A DNA stretch of 64,000 nucleotides from JANXUR01 sp038229415 (GCA_038229415.1 JBBROM010000001.1:124001-188000), one strand, 5' to 3'; positions 25,749 to 33,814 are shown, numbered from the stretch's first letter. The notes: generated by a model not told the origin, from the letters alone. Translations and numbers: made by a program.

Positions 25749-26045
25749 GTGACAATCCAAATTGAACTCGCGCCGGAGGCTGAGCAGCGGCTGGCTGAAC
25801 AGGCAGAGGCATGTGGTATGTCGCTGGGAGAGTATGCCAGCCAGGTGCTTGCGGAGGCGGGAGCACCTCCCGCGCGAAAGCTGACGCCCGAATCGGTAGC
25901 AACGCTCTTTCGAGAGTTGGCGGCGGCTCCCGGCAAAGTGCCCGTGCTTCCTGAGGAAGCCTTCACGCGCGAGAGTTTCAAGACCACGACTGATCCTTTT
26001 AATGTTGTCATCCTGAGCGAAGCGAAGGACCCCTATTGCGGCTGA
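25749..26045 (+). CDS. Orphan VapB-like antitoxin with repeat-derived C-terminus
   Basis: 98 residues from GTG 25749 with GGAGGGG upstream and TATGCT further up. It parallels the antitoxin at 22148-22408: MTIQIELAPEAEQRLAEQA against MTIQLELSEEVERRVAKEA, and PGKVPVLPEEAFTRES against PGRVPPLPIEAFSRES. No toxin gene follows. After the shared part, the last residues VVILSEAKDPYCG are encoded by a reverse-oriented family A repeat (26006-26034) and its flank. The toxin gene seems lost or replaced by repeats; the antitoxin could still bind DNA or act against a remote toxin. Start is well supported. Confidence 0.7.
   Translation: MTIQIELAPEAEQRLAEQAEACGMSLGEYASQVLAEAGAPPARKLTPESVATLFRELAAAPGKVPVLPEEAFTRESFKTTTDPFNVVILSEAKDPYCG
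26006..26034. repeat. REP-like family A copy 2, reversed and stem-less
   Basis: TGTCATCCTGAGCGAAGCG followed by AAGGACCCCT joins the two conserved ends with no central stem, on the opposite strand to all other copies. It is read in frame as the end of the orphan antitoxin. Confidence 0.75.
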
Positions 26046-26089
26046 AAGGTTCGCTGAGCGATCTTAGGGCTGGTAGTGGTGGTCAGGTA

Positions 26090-26153
26090 GGGGTCCTTCG
26101 ACTTCGCGGGGTTCCGCGCTGAGCGCGGAACCCCGCTCCGCTCAGGAAGACAG
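26090..26153. repeat. REP-like palindrome, family A copy 3
   Basis: GGGGTCCTTCGACTTC, a perfect palindrome of 15-bp arms (GCGGGGTTCCGCGCT and its complement around one central base), then CGCTCAGGAAGACA. It lies 50 bp upstream of the GIY-YIG gene. Confidence 0.8.
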
Positions 26154-26203
26154 GGCATAGGATTTTTGACGAAAGGGAATTCGTTTCCAGAAGCAGACCT
26201 TGC

Positions 26204-26542
26204 ATGAAGCGCCAGGAAGATCACCATTATTGGGTTTATATCATAGCCAGCAGTAGCGGGACGCTCTATATTGGGGTTACATCGAACATTGATCTGCGGG
26301 TGGCGCAACATAAGTCCGGCAGGTTCGATGGATTTTCCAAGAAGTATGAGTGCAATCGTCTGTTGTATTTGGAGAAGTATTCCGTCGTGCAAACGGCGAT
26401 TACGCGGGAGAAGCAACTGAAGGGTTGGAGGCGTGAGCGGAAGATTGCGCTGATTGAACGCGAGAATCCGGGTTGGTTGGATTTGGCAGCGGATTGGGGT
26501 AAGCCGATGGCTCTGCCTGAATGGGCTTTGCGGAAGGACTAA
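26204..26542 (+). CDS. Small GIY-YIG domain endonuclease
   Basis: 112 residues, a stand-alone GIY-YIG (URI) domain, COG2827-type. YWVYIIASSSGTLYIGVTSN carries the two strand motifs (VYI and YIG); VTSNIDLRVAQHKSG supplies the conserved Arg and His; LLYLEKY and AITREKQLKGWRRERKI carry the catalytic Glu region and the typical C-terminal helix. It is expected to nick or cut DNA. It is framed by family A palindromes at 26090-26153 and 26559-26623, same orientation, which may be its substrates. No other DNA-binding domain. Start ATG 26204 or an internal site; N-terminus short. Confidence 0.88.
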   Translation: MKRQEDHHYWVYIIASSSGTLYIGVTSNIDLRVAQHKSGRFDGFSKKYECNRLLYLEKYSVVQTAITREKQLKGWRRERKIALIERENPGWLDLAADWGKPMALPEWALRKD

Positions 26543-26558
26543 TGGGTGTGGGTTAAGG

Positions 26559-26623
26559 TGGTGTTCCTCAGACTTCGCAAGACCCCGTGCTTCGCGCGGA
26601 TTCTTGCTACGCTCAGGATGACA
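26559..26623. repeat. REP-like palindrome, family A copy 4
   Basis: Ends are GGTGTTCCTCAGACTTCGC and GCTCAGGATGACA with an imperfect central stem (GCAAGA/TCTTGC outer pairs). It is the most diverged copy and begins 17 bp after the GIY-YIG stop. Confidence 0.7.
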
Positions 26624-26718
26624 GCGCGAAGAGTTTGTAACGAAAGGTAATTAGTTTCCGCTCAGAGAGACAAGCGCGTCGAGTTTCTTGCGCACTGAGC
26701 GATGGCCCTGAACGGCGT

Positions 26719-26724
26719 TATAGT
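26719..26724 (+). promoter_or_regulatory. Candidate -10 box of dnaJ
   Basis: TATAGT lies 11 nt before the dnaJ ATG with no Shine-Dalgarno between, so the 5' leader would be only about 5 nt. No HAIR-like site was seen here. Confidence 0.4.
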
Positions 26725-26735
26725 AAAAATATCTC

Positions 26736-27971
26736 ATGCCAACAGCCACCAAAGATTATTACGCGACGCTTGGCGTCAAGAAGACTGCTTCTGCGGAGGA
26801 CATTCGCAAGGCGTTCAAGAAGATGGCGCGCAAGTACCATCCCGATGTGAACGCGGGCGACAAGTCTGCCGAGGAGAAGTTCAAGACGCTGTCGGAAGCC
26901 AACGAAGTTCTGAGTGACCCCAAGAAGCGAAAAATCTACGATCAGTTCGGCTACTACTCGGACAACATCACGCCCGAAGCGGCCGAGGCCTATGCGCGCG
27001 CGGGGGCTTCTGGTTCCGGTCCGCAGGGCGGGCCGAGTGGATATCCCGGAGGCTTTCCGGGTGGCGGGCAGGGCGCGCCGGTGGATTTTGGCGGGTTTGA
27101 TTTTTCGGATCTCACTGATGCGGGCGGACGGCGGTCGCGCGGGGGGGCGAGTTCGGGCGGATTCAAGGACATTCTCTCCAGCATGTTTGGCGGCGGCGGG
27201 ATGCAGGCTGAGCCAGAGATTGAGCCTGAGCCGGGAACGGATTTGGAGTATCACGCGAGCATCGGATTTTGGGATGCGATTCGCGGGACCGTGGTAAAGC
27301 TAAACATTCCTCGGCGCGAAGTATGCGGACATTGCCGAGGGCGCGGGACGCTGGAGAGTCCGGGCATGTGCTCGGAGTGCAAAGGCACAGGCCAGGTGCA
27401 GCAGATGGGCGGGCGGATGAAGTTTAATCTGCAGTGTCCGCGCTGCCATGGCACGGGCAAGAATTTTGCGACATGCAATGTGTGTGGTGGCGCGGGCGCG
27501 ACGCATTCAGTGACGCCGATTGAAGTGCGGATTAAGGCTGGGACGCGCGACGGCCAGCGGATTCGGGTGGCGGGCAAGGGCAATGCGGGCACGCACGGCG
27601 CGGCGTCGGGTGACTTGTACGTGATTTTGCGGGTGGGGCAACACGCCGTGTTTACGCGTGATGGTGATGACATTATGCTGACGGTGCCGGTATCGGTGAC
27701 CGAAGCGGCGCTGGGTGCGAAGGTGGAAGTGCCGACGATTGACGGACGCGCGCTGCTGCGGGTGCCTCCGGGAACGCAGGGTGGGCAGAAGCTGCGGCTG
27801 CGGGAAAAGGGAGTGCCGTCAGCGGCGCGCGAAGGCCAGCGCGGCGACGAAATTGTGGAGATTCAGATTGCGGTTCCGATGCCCCGGGACGAGCGGACGA
27901 AAGAGTTGTTGCGGGAGCTGGCGGAGTTGAATCCGGAAGATCCGCGGGCGGAATTGTTTGGGAAGGTGTAA
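26736..27971 (+). CDS. dnaJ: Chaperone protein DnaJ (Hsp40)
   Basis: 411 residues. J domain 1-70 with the HPD motif (KYHPDVNAG); Gly/Phe/Ser-rich linker about 90-140; zinc domain with four CxxCxGxG repeats CGHCRGRG, CSECKGTG, CPRCHGTG, CNVCGGAG; C-terminal peptide-binding domains (GDLYVILRVGQHAVFTRDGD, LRVPPGTQGGQKLRLREKG). It stimulates DnaK ATPase and delivers clients. The linker between G/F region and zinc domain (about 140-180) is longer than usual. It is separated from dnaK by 1.3 kb of accessory genes and repeats and seems to have its own promoter. Confidence 0.98.
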   Translation: MPTATKDYYATLGVKKTASAEDIRKAFKKMARKYHPDVNAGDKSAEEKFKTLSEANEVLSDPKKRKIYDQFGYYSDNITPEAAEAYARAGASGSGPQGGPSGYPGGFPGGGQGAPVDFGGFDFSDLTDAGGRRSRGGASSGGFKDILSSMFGGGGMQAEPEIEPEPGTDLEYHASIGFWDAIRGTVVKLNIPRREVCGHCRGRGTLESPGMCSECKGTGQVQQMGGRMKFNLQCPRCHGTGKNFATCNVCGGAGATHSVTPIEVRIKAGTRDGQRIRVAGKGNAGTHGAASGDLYVILRVGQHAVFTRDGDDIMLTVPVSVTEAALGAKVEVPTIDGRALLRVPPGTQGGQKLRLREKGVPSAAREGQRGDEIVEIQIAVPMPRDERTKELLRELAELNPEDPRAELFGKV

Positions 27972-27997
27972 GGGCAAACCCTAGGTCGGAACCTTTG

Positions 27998-28594
27998 TCA
28001 GGGTCTTCCTCGCCAACGGGGCCGGCGACTTGATGGGCGTGAGCGGGTCTGCTTAATCCACTCTGGAATGATGCCCCAAGCGATGGTGCCATCGAGAGGC
28101 TGAAACGGAAGCAAGTTGAACGCAGCGATGAACAGACTTAGAATGCCCAACACTGCAATTACCAGATTCACCGGTTCGAATGGTGTGGCGCCAAACACTG
28201 CAAACCAAGCCACTAGTGGAACAGCCACGACTGTCTGAGCCAATACTCCTCCCCAAGCGATTACGCAGTGATCGAATCGGGACCAAGGTGTCTCAAACCG
28301 AGTGATTGCGAAGATTGGATAGAGTTCAATGCCATAGACTTCGCAATGTTTCCGCTGAGCCAATATCAAGTGGCCACATTCGTGGATTAGCAGAATGCTC
28401 AGGTAAGAGAGCAAGCCAACTACTGCCATTATTGGCGACCGTATCGCGTTGCTCAGAATGACCGCTGCAATCAGCAGTACCGACCAGTGAATGGATACGT
28501 CCACTCCATTAACGCGCAGAATGCGCGTGAGTTTCCGTAGCCTAATGGGTGTCATTAGCTCGATCGTTTTTGGCCTTCGGTAAAAGTTAGGCAT
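27998..28594 (-). CDS. M50 family (site-2 protease-like) membrane metallopeptidase
   Basis: 198 residues with about five hydrophobic segments. The zinc motif is in ILLIHECGHLILAQRKH (HExxH) and the second motif in NLLPFQPLDGTIAWG (LPxxPLDG, Asp ligand). These define the intramembrane M50 peptidases, which cut transmembrane substrates; this one lacks PDZ or CBS domains. Converges with dnaJ, 26 bp apart. ATG 28594 is used; MTPIRLRKL 14 codons in is an alternative. Substrate unknown. A second M50 protein is at 46480-47181. Confidence 0.85.
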   Translation of the reverse strand: MPNFYRRPKTIELMTPIRLRKLTRILRVNGVDVSIHWSVLLIAAVILSNAIRSPIMAVVGLLSYLSILLIHECGHLILAQRKHCEVYGIELYPIFAITRFETPWSRFDHCVIAWGGVLAQTVVAVPLVAWFAVFGATPFEPVNLVIAVLGILSLFIAAFNLLPFQPLDGTIAWGIIPEWIKQTRSRPSSRRPRWRGRP

Positions 28595-28883
28595 TCAGGC
28601 AATTTCCGTATTGCTGGTGCAGTCGGAATTATCCACTGCTTTACTTTGGAAAACAAGCCGGTGTACTGGGCTTCGGCTCATGACCTTCGGGATCGCTTGG
28701 GCGAAATTTTCCCGCAAAATTTTTGCTGCAACCCATTCAAAATTCTGTAATCTTAGATTTGCGAACCAACTCCACCGAAATGCGCGGAATCGCGGAAACC
28801 GCGAACCTTGGCGGCATCGGCTGTATCGGGCGTCATTGGCCAGGGTGGTGAGAGTGAGTCGTTCAAGGAGGAAGCCATAGAAA
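28595..28883. other. Divergent intergenic region
   Basis: About 290 bp between the M50 gene and the divergent permease, with lower GC than neighbours. The 89-codon ORF inside it has no protein-like character. It should contain both promoters; none was assigned with confidence. Confidence 0.35.
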
Positions 28884-30314
28884 TTGACGACTGCTCCCGC
28901 CGTGATTGCGGCGACCCCCACTGTTCCTGCTGTTAGCGCCTCTGCTTCCGGCGCATCTTTCGGTTCTCCCCGCTCGAAAAAACTATTTCTTCGGCTCACG
29001 ATGTGGCCTTTAGCTGCTGCGACATTTTTCATGGTGTCGGGTGGAACTTATGGCACGGAAGAGATCGTCCACGGCGCTGGCTATGCCAAGGCACTTTTAA
29101 TTCTTCTTATCACTCCGGTGTTGTGGAGCCTGCCGACGGCATTCATGATCGGCGAGCTGGCGAGTGCTCTGCCATCAGAGGGCGGATTTTATGCGTGGGT
29201 GCGGCGTGCCATGGGCAACTTCTGGGGATTCCAGGAGGCGTGGCTCTCGCTTGCGGCGAGCGTGTTCGATATGGCAATTTATCCCACACTGTTTGTGACG
29301 TATATGGCGCGGCTGTTTCCGTGGGTGAACGAGGGATACAACAAGTTTTTTGTAGGGCTGGCAGTGATTGCGGTCTGCGTGTTGATGAATGTGTTTGGGG
29401 TGAAGCTGGTTGCGAGCACGTCACTCTGGTTGTTTGTGTTGTTGTCGTCGCCGTTTATTGCGATTGTGTTGCTGGCTCCGTTCAAACATGGCGCGCTGGT
29501 GCATGTGGCGGCAACGACGTCGGGCGGCGGCATGGACATTATGGGAGGGCTGCTGATTGCGATGTGGAACTACATGGGGTGGGACAACGCTTCGACAATT
29601 GCGACGGAAGTGGAGAAGCCGCAGCGGACGTATCCGCGAGCGATGCTGCTGGCGGTGTTGATAGTGGCGGTGAGTTATTTGCTGCCGGTGGCGGCGATGT
29701 GGATGACGGGGCTGACGCCGGGCGCGTTTGAAACGGGATCGTGGGCGGACTTGGCGGGGATGCTCGGCGGCGAGTGGCTGCGGGTCGTATTAGTGGTGGG
29801 CGGCATGATCAGTGCGTTTGGCATGTTTAATGCTCTGGTGATGAGCTATGCCCGGCTGCCGCTGGCGATGGCTAAGGATGGAATGCTGCCCAAGGTTTTC
29901 GAGAAGCAGAACCAGTGGCGCGCTCCGTGGCTTTCGATTGTGGTGCTGGCGGTGTGCTGGGTTCCGTGTCTTCTGCTGGGGTTTGATCGCTTGGTAACGC
30001 TGGATATTCTCGTCTATGGCGCAAGCTTGGGGCTGGAATTTGTGGCACTGGCCGTGCTGCGCTTCCGCGAGCCGAATTTGGAGCGGCCGTTCCGGGTTCC
30101 GGGCGGCAAGGTGGGTGCAATCTTGATTGGCGTGGCCCCGATGCTATTACTGGGCTTTGGCATCATCCGCAGCGAGCACGAAGAGATTCTTGGTATGAGC
30201 TCGCTGAGTTTTGGGCTGATAATTATGGCTGCGGGAGTGCTGCTGTATGGGGTGAAGATGCTGTTGACGCCGGTGGCGCGACCGGGAGCGTCGCGGGCGG
30301 TTGCGGTGCGGTAG
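28884..30314 (+). CDS. APC-family amino acid permease
   Basis: 476 residues with about twelve predicted transmembrane segments. The amino acid-polyamine-organocation family shows in MVSGGTYGTEEIVHGAG (helix 1 substrate region), EGGFYAWVRRAMGNFWGFQE, WNYMGWDNASTIATEVEKPQ (helix 6 break and following loop) and MAKDGMLPKVF. It probably takes up or exchanges amino acids or polyamines across the inner membrane; the substrate cannot be told. TTG start, with AAGGAGG 13 nt upstream. The stop codon TAG is formed by the first bases of a family A repeat. Confidence 0.88.
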   Translation: MTTAPAVIAATPTVPAVSASASGASFGSPRSKKLFLRLTMWPLAAATFFMVSGGTYGTEEIVHGAGYAKALLILLITPVLWSLPTAFMIGELASALPSEGGFYAWVRRAMGNFWGFQEAWLSLAASVFDMAIYPTLFVTYMARLFPWVNEGYNKFFVGLAVIAVCVLMNVFGVKLVASTSLWLFVLLSSPFIAIVLLAPFKHGALVHVAATTSGGGMDIMGGLLIAMWNYMGWDNASTIATEVEKPQRTYPRAMLLAVLIVAVSYLLPVAAMWMTGLTPGAFETGSWADLAGMLGGEWLRVVLVVGGMISAFGMFNALVMSYARLPLAMAKDGMLPKVFEKQNQWRAPWLSIVVLAVCWVPCLLLGFDRLVTLDILVYGASLGLEFVALAVLRFREPNLERPFRVPGGKVGAILIGVAPMLLLGFGIIRSEHEEILGMSSLSFGLIIMAAGVLLYGVKMLLTPVARPGASRAVAVR

Positions 30315-30379
30315 GGGTCCTTCGACTTCGCAAAAAGCCACGCAATTAGCGCGGCTTTTTGCTTCGCTCAGGATGACAC
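30314..30379. repeat. REP-like palindrome, family A copy 5
   Basis: GGGGTCCTTCGACTTC, stem GCAAAAAGCC...GGCTTTTTGC extended by CGC/GCG around AATTA with one bulged A, then CGCTCAGGATGACACG. It supplies the permease stop codon and stands just before the convergent MOSC gene, so it may serve as terminator. Confidence 0.8.
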
Positions 30380-30389
30380 GGGTTGGGGT

Positions 30390-31055
30390 TCAGCGATTGA
30401 GTTGGGCGAGACGCGAGCGAAACCTGCGGAGGTAGGCTTCGGGCAGTTCAGTGACTGCTGCGGCGCGGCGCAGCAGCTCTACATTCAGCCGGTCGCTACT
30501 GATGAGACGATTGACCTCGGCCACCGTGACGCTCGATTCACGCCCTCCGACGCGAGTGATCTCGTCGCCTGTTTGGACGTCGCCTTCTTCCACGACCGAA
30601 AAATAGATGCCGCTGCGGCCATTTTCCATCATGCGGTCAATCATGTCGTCGCTGTCGAACTTGGCGGCGAGTTTGAAGCAGGGTTGTCTCGGCTGTACCG
30701 CCATCAGCAGTGCAGTGCCGATGCGGAACTGATCGCCGATCTGCACGTTCTCTTCAGTCATGCCTTCGGTGGTTAGGTTCTCGCCAAAGGCTCCCCAGAC
30801 GTGGAGGATGCTCGCTGCGTTTTCGTCGTCGCCGAGTTCGCGCTGCCACAGCGGATAGTGCTCGGAGGGATAAGCGTACACCGCCTTCAGCGGGCCGCCG
30901 TGGACGGAGAGATCGGCCTGACGGTCGCCCTCGAAGTTCAACTTGCGCAGGCGAACTTTGCCTTCCACCGGCTGCTTGAAGATGCCAGTGGTAAAGGACT
31001 CGCCGCGCCAGGTGATGAGGCGCGGAGTGGCTACGTTCAAGGAAATGACTCGCAT
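30390..31055 (-). CDS. MOSC domain protein, YiiM-like
   Basis: 221 residues. MOSC fold with DLSVHGGPLKAVYAYPSEHY, FGENLTTEGMTEENVQIGDQ and the conserved Cys in AVQPRQPCFKLAAKF that holds the molybdenum cofactor or sulphur. E. coli YiiM belongs here and detoxifies N-hydroxylated bases and similar compounds with a molybdopterin cofactor. The C-terminal helix (about 165-221: VAEVNRLISSDRLNVELLRR) matches the YiiM 3-alpha domain. AGGGAG precedes the ATG. Downstream of and 6 bp from the fucosidase gene, probably cotranscribed. Confidence 0.87.
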   Translation of the reverse strand: MRVISLNVATPRLITWRGESFTTGIFKQPVEGKVRLRKLNFEGDRQADLSVHGGPLKAVYAYPSEHYPLWQRELGDDENAASILHVWGAFGENLTTEGMTEENVQIGDQFRIGTALLMAVQPRQPCFKLAAKFDSDDMIDRMMENGRSGIYFSVVEEGDVQTGDEITRVGGRESSVTVAEVNRLISSDRLNVELLRRAAAVTELPEAYLRRFRSRLAQLNR

Positions 31056-31061
31056 AGCTCC

Positions 31062-32510
31062 CTACTTCGTTTTCAGCACGAGCACGGTTGCAATCCGATC
31101 CAGCGGCTGGCTCGGTAGTGAGACGTCTATGCCGGTGCTTGTCTTCGTAATCCTAAGCGGCTTTTGCGATTTATCCGCAAGCAGATACGCTCCGGTTACC
31201 TCGCGTGGGGATGAAGCCAGGTGGAATGTGCTTCCGCCGGGCCACTTGAAGACCTCGACGTAGATGCGGTCGGCGGCGGTAGTCGAGCGCCACTCCCAGG
31301 CGGAAATGAACTTCGGCTTGCCGTCTTCGTCCTTCTCCGTCGGGCTGAAGCTGCCCGCTTCGCCACCGAAGAGTGTTGCGTGAGTGCCATAGATGGCCTC
31401 GCCGTTCACGGCCAGCCACTCTCCAACCTGGCGCAGGCGGTCAGCCTCAGCGGCCGGAACGGTGCCCTTGGAATCTGGCCCGATGTTGAGCAGGTAGTTG
31501 CCGCCTTTGCTGGCGATGTCAATCAGGTTGCGCAGCAGCGTTTCGGTGGACTTGAAGTTGGTGTCGTACGACTTGTATCCCCAGGTATCGTTCATGGTCA
31601 TGCAGGCTTCCCAATCGCGTCCGGGATAGCCCTGCGCGGGGATGAACTGCTCTGGCGTTTCGGTGTCGCCCTTGTAGCCGCCACCTAGGCGATTATTCCA
31701 GATAAGGTTCGGATACTGATTGGTCAACGAAACGATTTCCCCGGCAAGCTCAGGCGTCATGTCGTCTGTTGGCGTGTCAAACCAGATGACCGCGGGGAAG
31801 TCGCCGTAGTTGGTGAGCAGTTCCTTCAGCTGCGGAATCGCCTTGGTGTGAAGATAGTTGGCGAAGCTGCCGTCTTGTGCCGGATCCCAGTGGTGATTGG
31901 GATGGTTGTGATTTCCGGTTTTGTAGGCGGCACCTCCGGGAGCGGTCCAATCCTGGTCTTGCGAATAGTAGAAGCCGAGCTTGATGCCCTGCTTCCTGCA
32001 CTCGTCGGCAAGCTCGCGAATGGGGTCACGATGAAACGGAGTCGCCGCAACAATGTTGAACGGATCAGCCTTTGAGTCGAACATGGCGAAGCCGTCATGA
32101 TGCTTGGAGGTGATGACGATGTACTTCATCCCGGCGGATTTGGCGAGTGCGACGATGTCACGTGCGTTGAACGCTGTGGGATTGAACTGTGCCGCGAGCG
32201 CCTTGTAATCCGCGACCGGAATCGAGGCATTGTTCATGATCCACTCACCGATTTCGGGAATCGGCTTGCCACTCCACGTCCCCGCAGGGATGGAGTACAG
32301 ACCCCAGTGGATGAACATGCCGAAGCGTGCTTCGCGCCACCACCGCATGCGGGTGTCGCGCTGGGCTGCGGTCTCGGAGTCTTGGATGGCAGTGACGTGA
32401 TGGGCGGGAGTAACCGAATAGTGCTCACCCGCCACTTGGGCGGCCGAAGTTTGCGCCAGAATCGTTAGAAGCAGAACGGCGAACGTGATCACGAAGCTAG
32501 ATGTTTTCAA
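31062..32510 (-). CDS. Exported alpha-L-fucosidase (GH29)
   Basis: 482 residues, signal peptide at the N-terminus (FVITFAVLLLTILAQTSAAQ). The GH29 barrel starts RMRWWREARFGMFIHWGLYS; KYIVITSKHHDGFAMFDSKA is the family signature, and the nucleophile Asp is in FPAVIWFDTPTDDMTPEL. It removes alpha-L-fucose from glycans outside the cytoplasm. The C-terminal part forms a beta sandwich (WEWRSTTAADRIYVEVFKWP). TTG start at 32510 with AAGGAG upstream. It suggests plant or mucin-like polysaccharide degradation, consistent with the glycoside hydrolase at the end of the window. Confidence 0.95.
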   Translation of the reverse strand: MKTSSFVITFAVLLLTILAQTSAAQVAGEHYSVTPAHHVTAIQDSETAAQRDTRMRWWREARFGMFIHWGLYSIPAGTWSGKPIPEIGEWIMNNASIPVADYKALAAQFNPTAFNARDIVALAKSAGMKYIVITSKHHDGFAMFDSKADPFNIVAATPFHRDPIRELADECRKQGIKLGFYYSQDQDWTAPGGAAYKTGNHNHPNHHWDPAQDGSFANYLHTKAIPQLKELLTNYGDFPAVIWFDTPTDDMTPELAGEIVSLTNQYPNLIWNNRLGGGYKGDTETPEQFIPAQGYPGRDWEACMTMNDTWGYKSYDTNFKSTETLLRNLIDIASKGGNYLLNIGPDSKGTVPAAEADRLRQVGEWLAVNGEAIYGTHATLFGGEAGSFSPTEKDEDGKPKFISAWEWRSTTAADRIYVEVFKWPGGSTFHLASSPREVTGAYLLADKSQKPLRITKTSTGIDVSLPSQPLDRIATVLVLKTK

Positions 32511-32619
32511 GGCTCTCCTTGCAGTGCGGCGAGCAACAAAATATGAAAGAGTTTGTGTCGCCCATCTTGCCAGAAAAGTTGTGAGCGGGCAAATCAGGCG
32601 TCAGCTCTAGACGCATACA

Positions 32620-33030
32620 CTAGAAAATCCTGCGCTCGGCCTCCGCGATCGGACAATCATTCGCGCTCATGTCGCGGCGGCGCATCAGGCCGTCGTCGTT
32701 GAACTCCCAATGTTCGTTGCCGTAGGTGCGGAACCACTGGCCAGCCTCGTCGTGCCACTCATACTCAAAGCGCACGGAGATGCGGTTGCCGGTGAAGCAC
32801 CACAGTTCCTTCTTCAGCCGATAGTCGAGTTCCTTGGCCCACTTCCGGGTGAGGAATTCGATGATGGCGGCGCGTCCGCTGAAGAACTCGGTGCGATTGC
32901 GCCACTGCGAATCTTCGGAGTATGCCTTGGCGACACGATCGGGGTCGCGGCTGTTCCAGCCGTCTTCGGCGGCCTGCACTTTGGCGAGTGCGGTTTCTAG
33001 CGTGAAAGGCGGGACGATGGGGGCTGGCAT
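32620..33030 (-). CDS. NTF2-like protein of the DUF1348 family
   Basis: 136 residues from ATG 33030, preceded by CAGGAG (longer upstream reading is not supported). DGWNSRDPDRVAKAYSEDSQWRNRTEF and the conserved KELDYRLKKELWCFTGNRIS, RFEYEWHDEAGQWFRTYGNE, MRRRDMSAND mark the DUF1348 group of the NTF2/SnoaL fold. These are small cone-shaped proteins that bind or turn over hydrophobic ligands; no function is established. Cytoplasmic. Between the fucosidase gene and the AhpD-like gene on the same strand. Confidence 0.88.
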   Translation of the reverse strand: MPAPIVPPFTLETALAKVQAAEDGWNSRDPDRVAKAYSEDSQWRNRTEFFSGRAAIIEFLTRKWAKELDYRLKKELWCFTGNRISVRFEYEWHDEAGQWFRTYGNEHWEFNDDGLMRRRDMSANDCPIAEAERRIF

Positions 33031-33124
33031 GGTCTTCTCCTGTAAATCATTATGAGGGAAAGCTGCGATGTTTTGAGCTATGGGTTTGGAGTCGTTTGAC
33101 CACAGCCTTGCCTTGCTGGAAAAT

Positions 33125-33173
33125 TTCGGAGCTTTGCCCCGAATGGATGAGCGAGGGTGCCCGCCCCACACGC
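33125..33173. repeat. Palindromic repeat, family B
   Basis: TTCGGAGCTTTGCCCCGAATGGATGAGCGAGGGTGCCCGCCCCACACG-like copy; related to modules at 19198-19244 and 54281-54330 but more diverged, with weaker pairing. Non-coding. Confidence 0.55.
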
Positions 33174-33196
33174 GCTCTGTTCGCCTCCTCTAAAAT

Positions 33197-33241
33197 TCCC
33201 ACCCTGTCCGGCAAACAACGCCGGACAAGGATGGGGCATCC
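33197..33241. repeat. Hairpin repeat, family C copy 3
   Basis: CCCACCCT-GTCCGGC-AAACAAC-GCCGGAC-AAGGATGGGGCATCC: a stem with 7-nt arms and flanks resembling the second half of the 10684-10791 element, but with a different stem sequence (GTCCGGC instead of GTCGCC), which still pairs. Confidence 0.6.
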
Positions 33242-33262
33242 GCTGTGTTGTCTGACCACACT

Positions 33263-33814
33263 TTACGCGGCAGTTTCGAGTTTCAGATCCACCTTGGGGA
33301 AGTCAATGTCGGTTTGCGCGACGTTGTTGAAGTAGTTGGTGAAGATGTTGAGCGAGACGTGGCCAATGATCTCGACAATTTCGGCTTCGTTGTAACCAGC
33401 GTCGCGGACGGCGATTAGGTCGGCGTCGGCAACCATTCCGCGGTTGTTGACGACAGCTTGGGCGAACTGCAGGGCAGCGCGGGTCTTGGCGTCGTTCGAC
33501 GCGAAGGTGCGGGCGCTGCTGGTTTCAGTTTTGGTGAGGCCGACCATGCCACCGATGGTGGTGTGGGCGGAGAGGCAGTAGCCGCAACTATTGGTCTGCG
33601 CAACGGCGACCGCGATCAGCTCACGGAGCTGCTTGTCGAGCTTGCCGCCCGCAAGAGCGGCGTTGAACTTGAGGTATCCATCAAGCGCTGCGGGCGAGTG
33701 CGCCAGGGTTTTCATCAGGTTGGGGGTGATGCCGAGCGCCTTCTGGACGCCCGTCAATAATTCGGCGGTCTTCCCCGTGGTTTCGGCTGGGTTCAGTGCA
33801 GTAATACGGGTCAT
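33263..33814 (-). CDS. AhpD-like carboxymuconolactone decarboxylase-family protein
   Basis: 183 residues. All-helical AhpD/CMD fold with the redox motif SCGYCLSAHTTIGG (CxxC, then His), plus LIAVAVAQTNS and EIVEIIGHVSLNIFTNYFNN typical of the peroxidase-related group. It likely acts as an alkylhydroperoxidase-type disulphide reductase against peroxides. AGGAAGG precedes the ATG. The C-terminus ends DFPKVDLKLETAA. A promoter for the divergent sucC operon lies beyond it. Confidence 0.92.
   Translation of the reverse strand: MTRITALNPAETTGKTAELLTGVQKALGITPNLMKTLAHSPAALDGYLKFNAALAGGKLDKQLRELIAVAVAQTNSCGYCLSAHTTIGGMVGLTKTETSSARTFASNDAKTRAALQFAQAVVNNRGMVADADLIAVRDAGYNEAEIVEIIGHVSLNIFTNYFNNVAQTDIDFPKVDLKLETAA

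Noticed and set aside
26690..26735. HAIR operator upstream of dnaJ
   Set aside because: CGAGTTTCTTGCGCACTGAG has partial resemblance but not the correct halves or spacing.
28611..28880. 89-codon ORF between M50 and permease
   Set aside because: Basic, low-complexity translation without ribosome site or homology; more likely promoter-bearing intergenic DNA.
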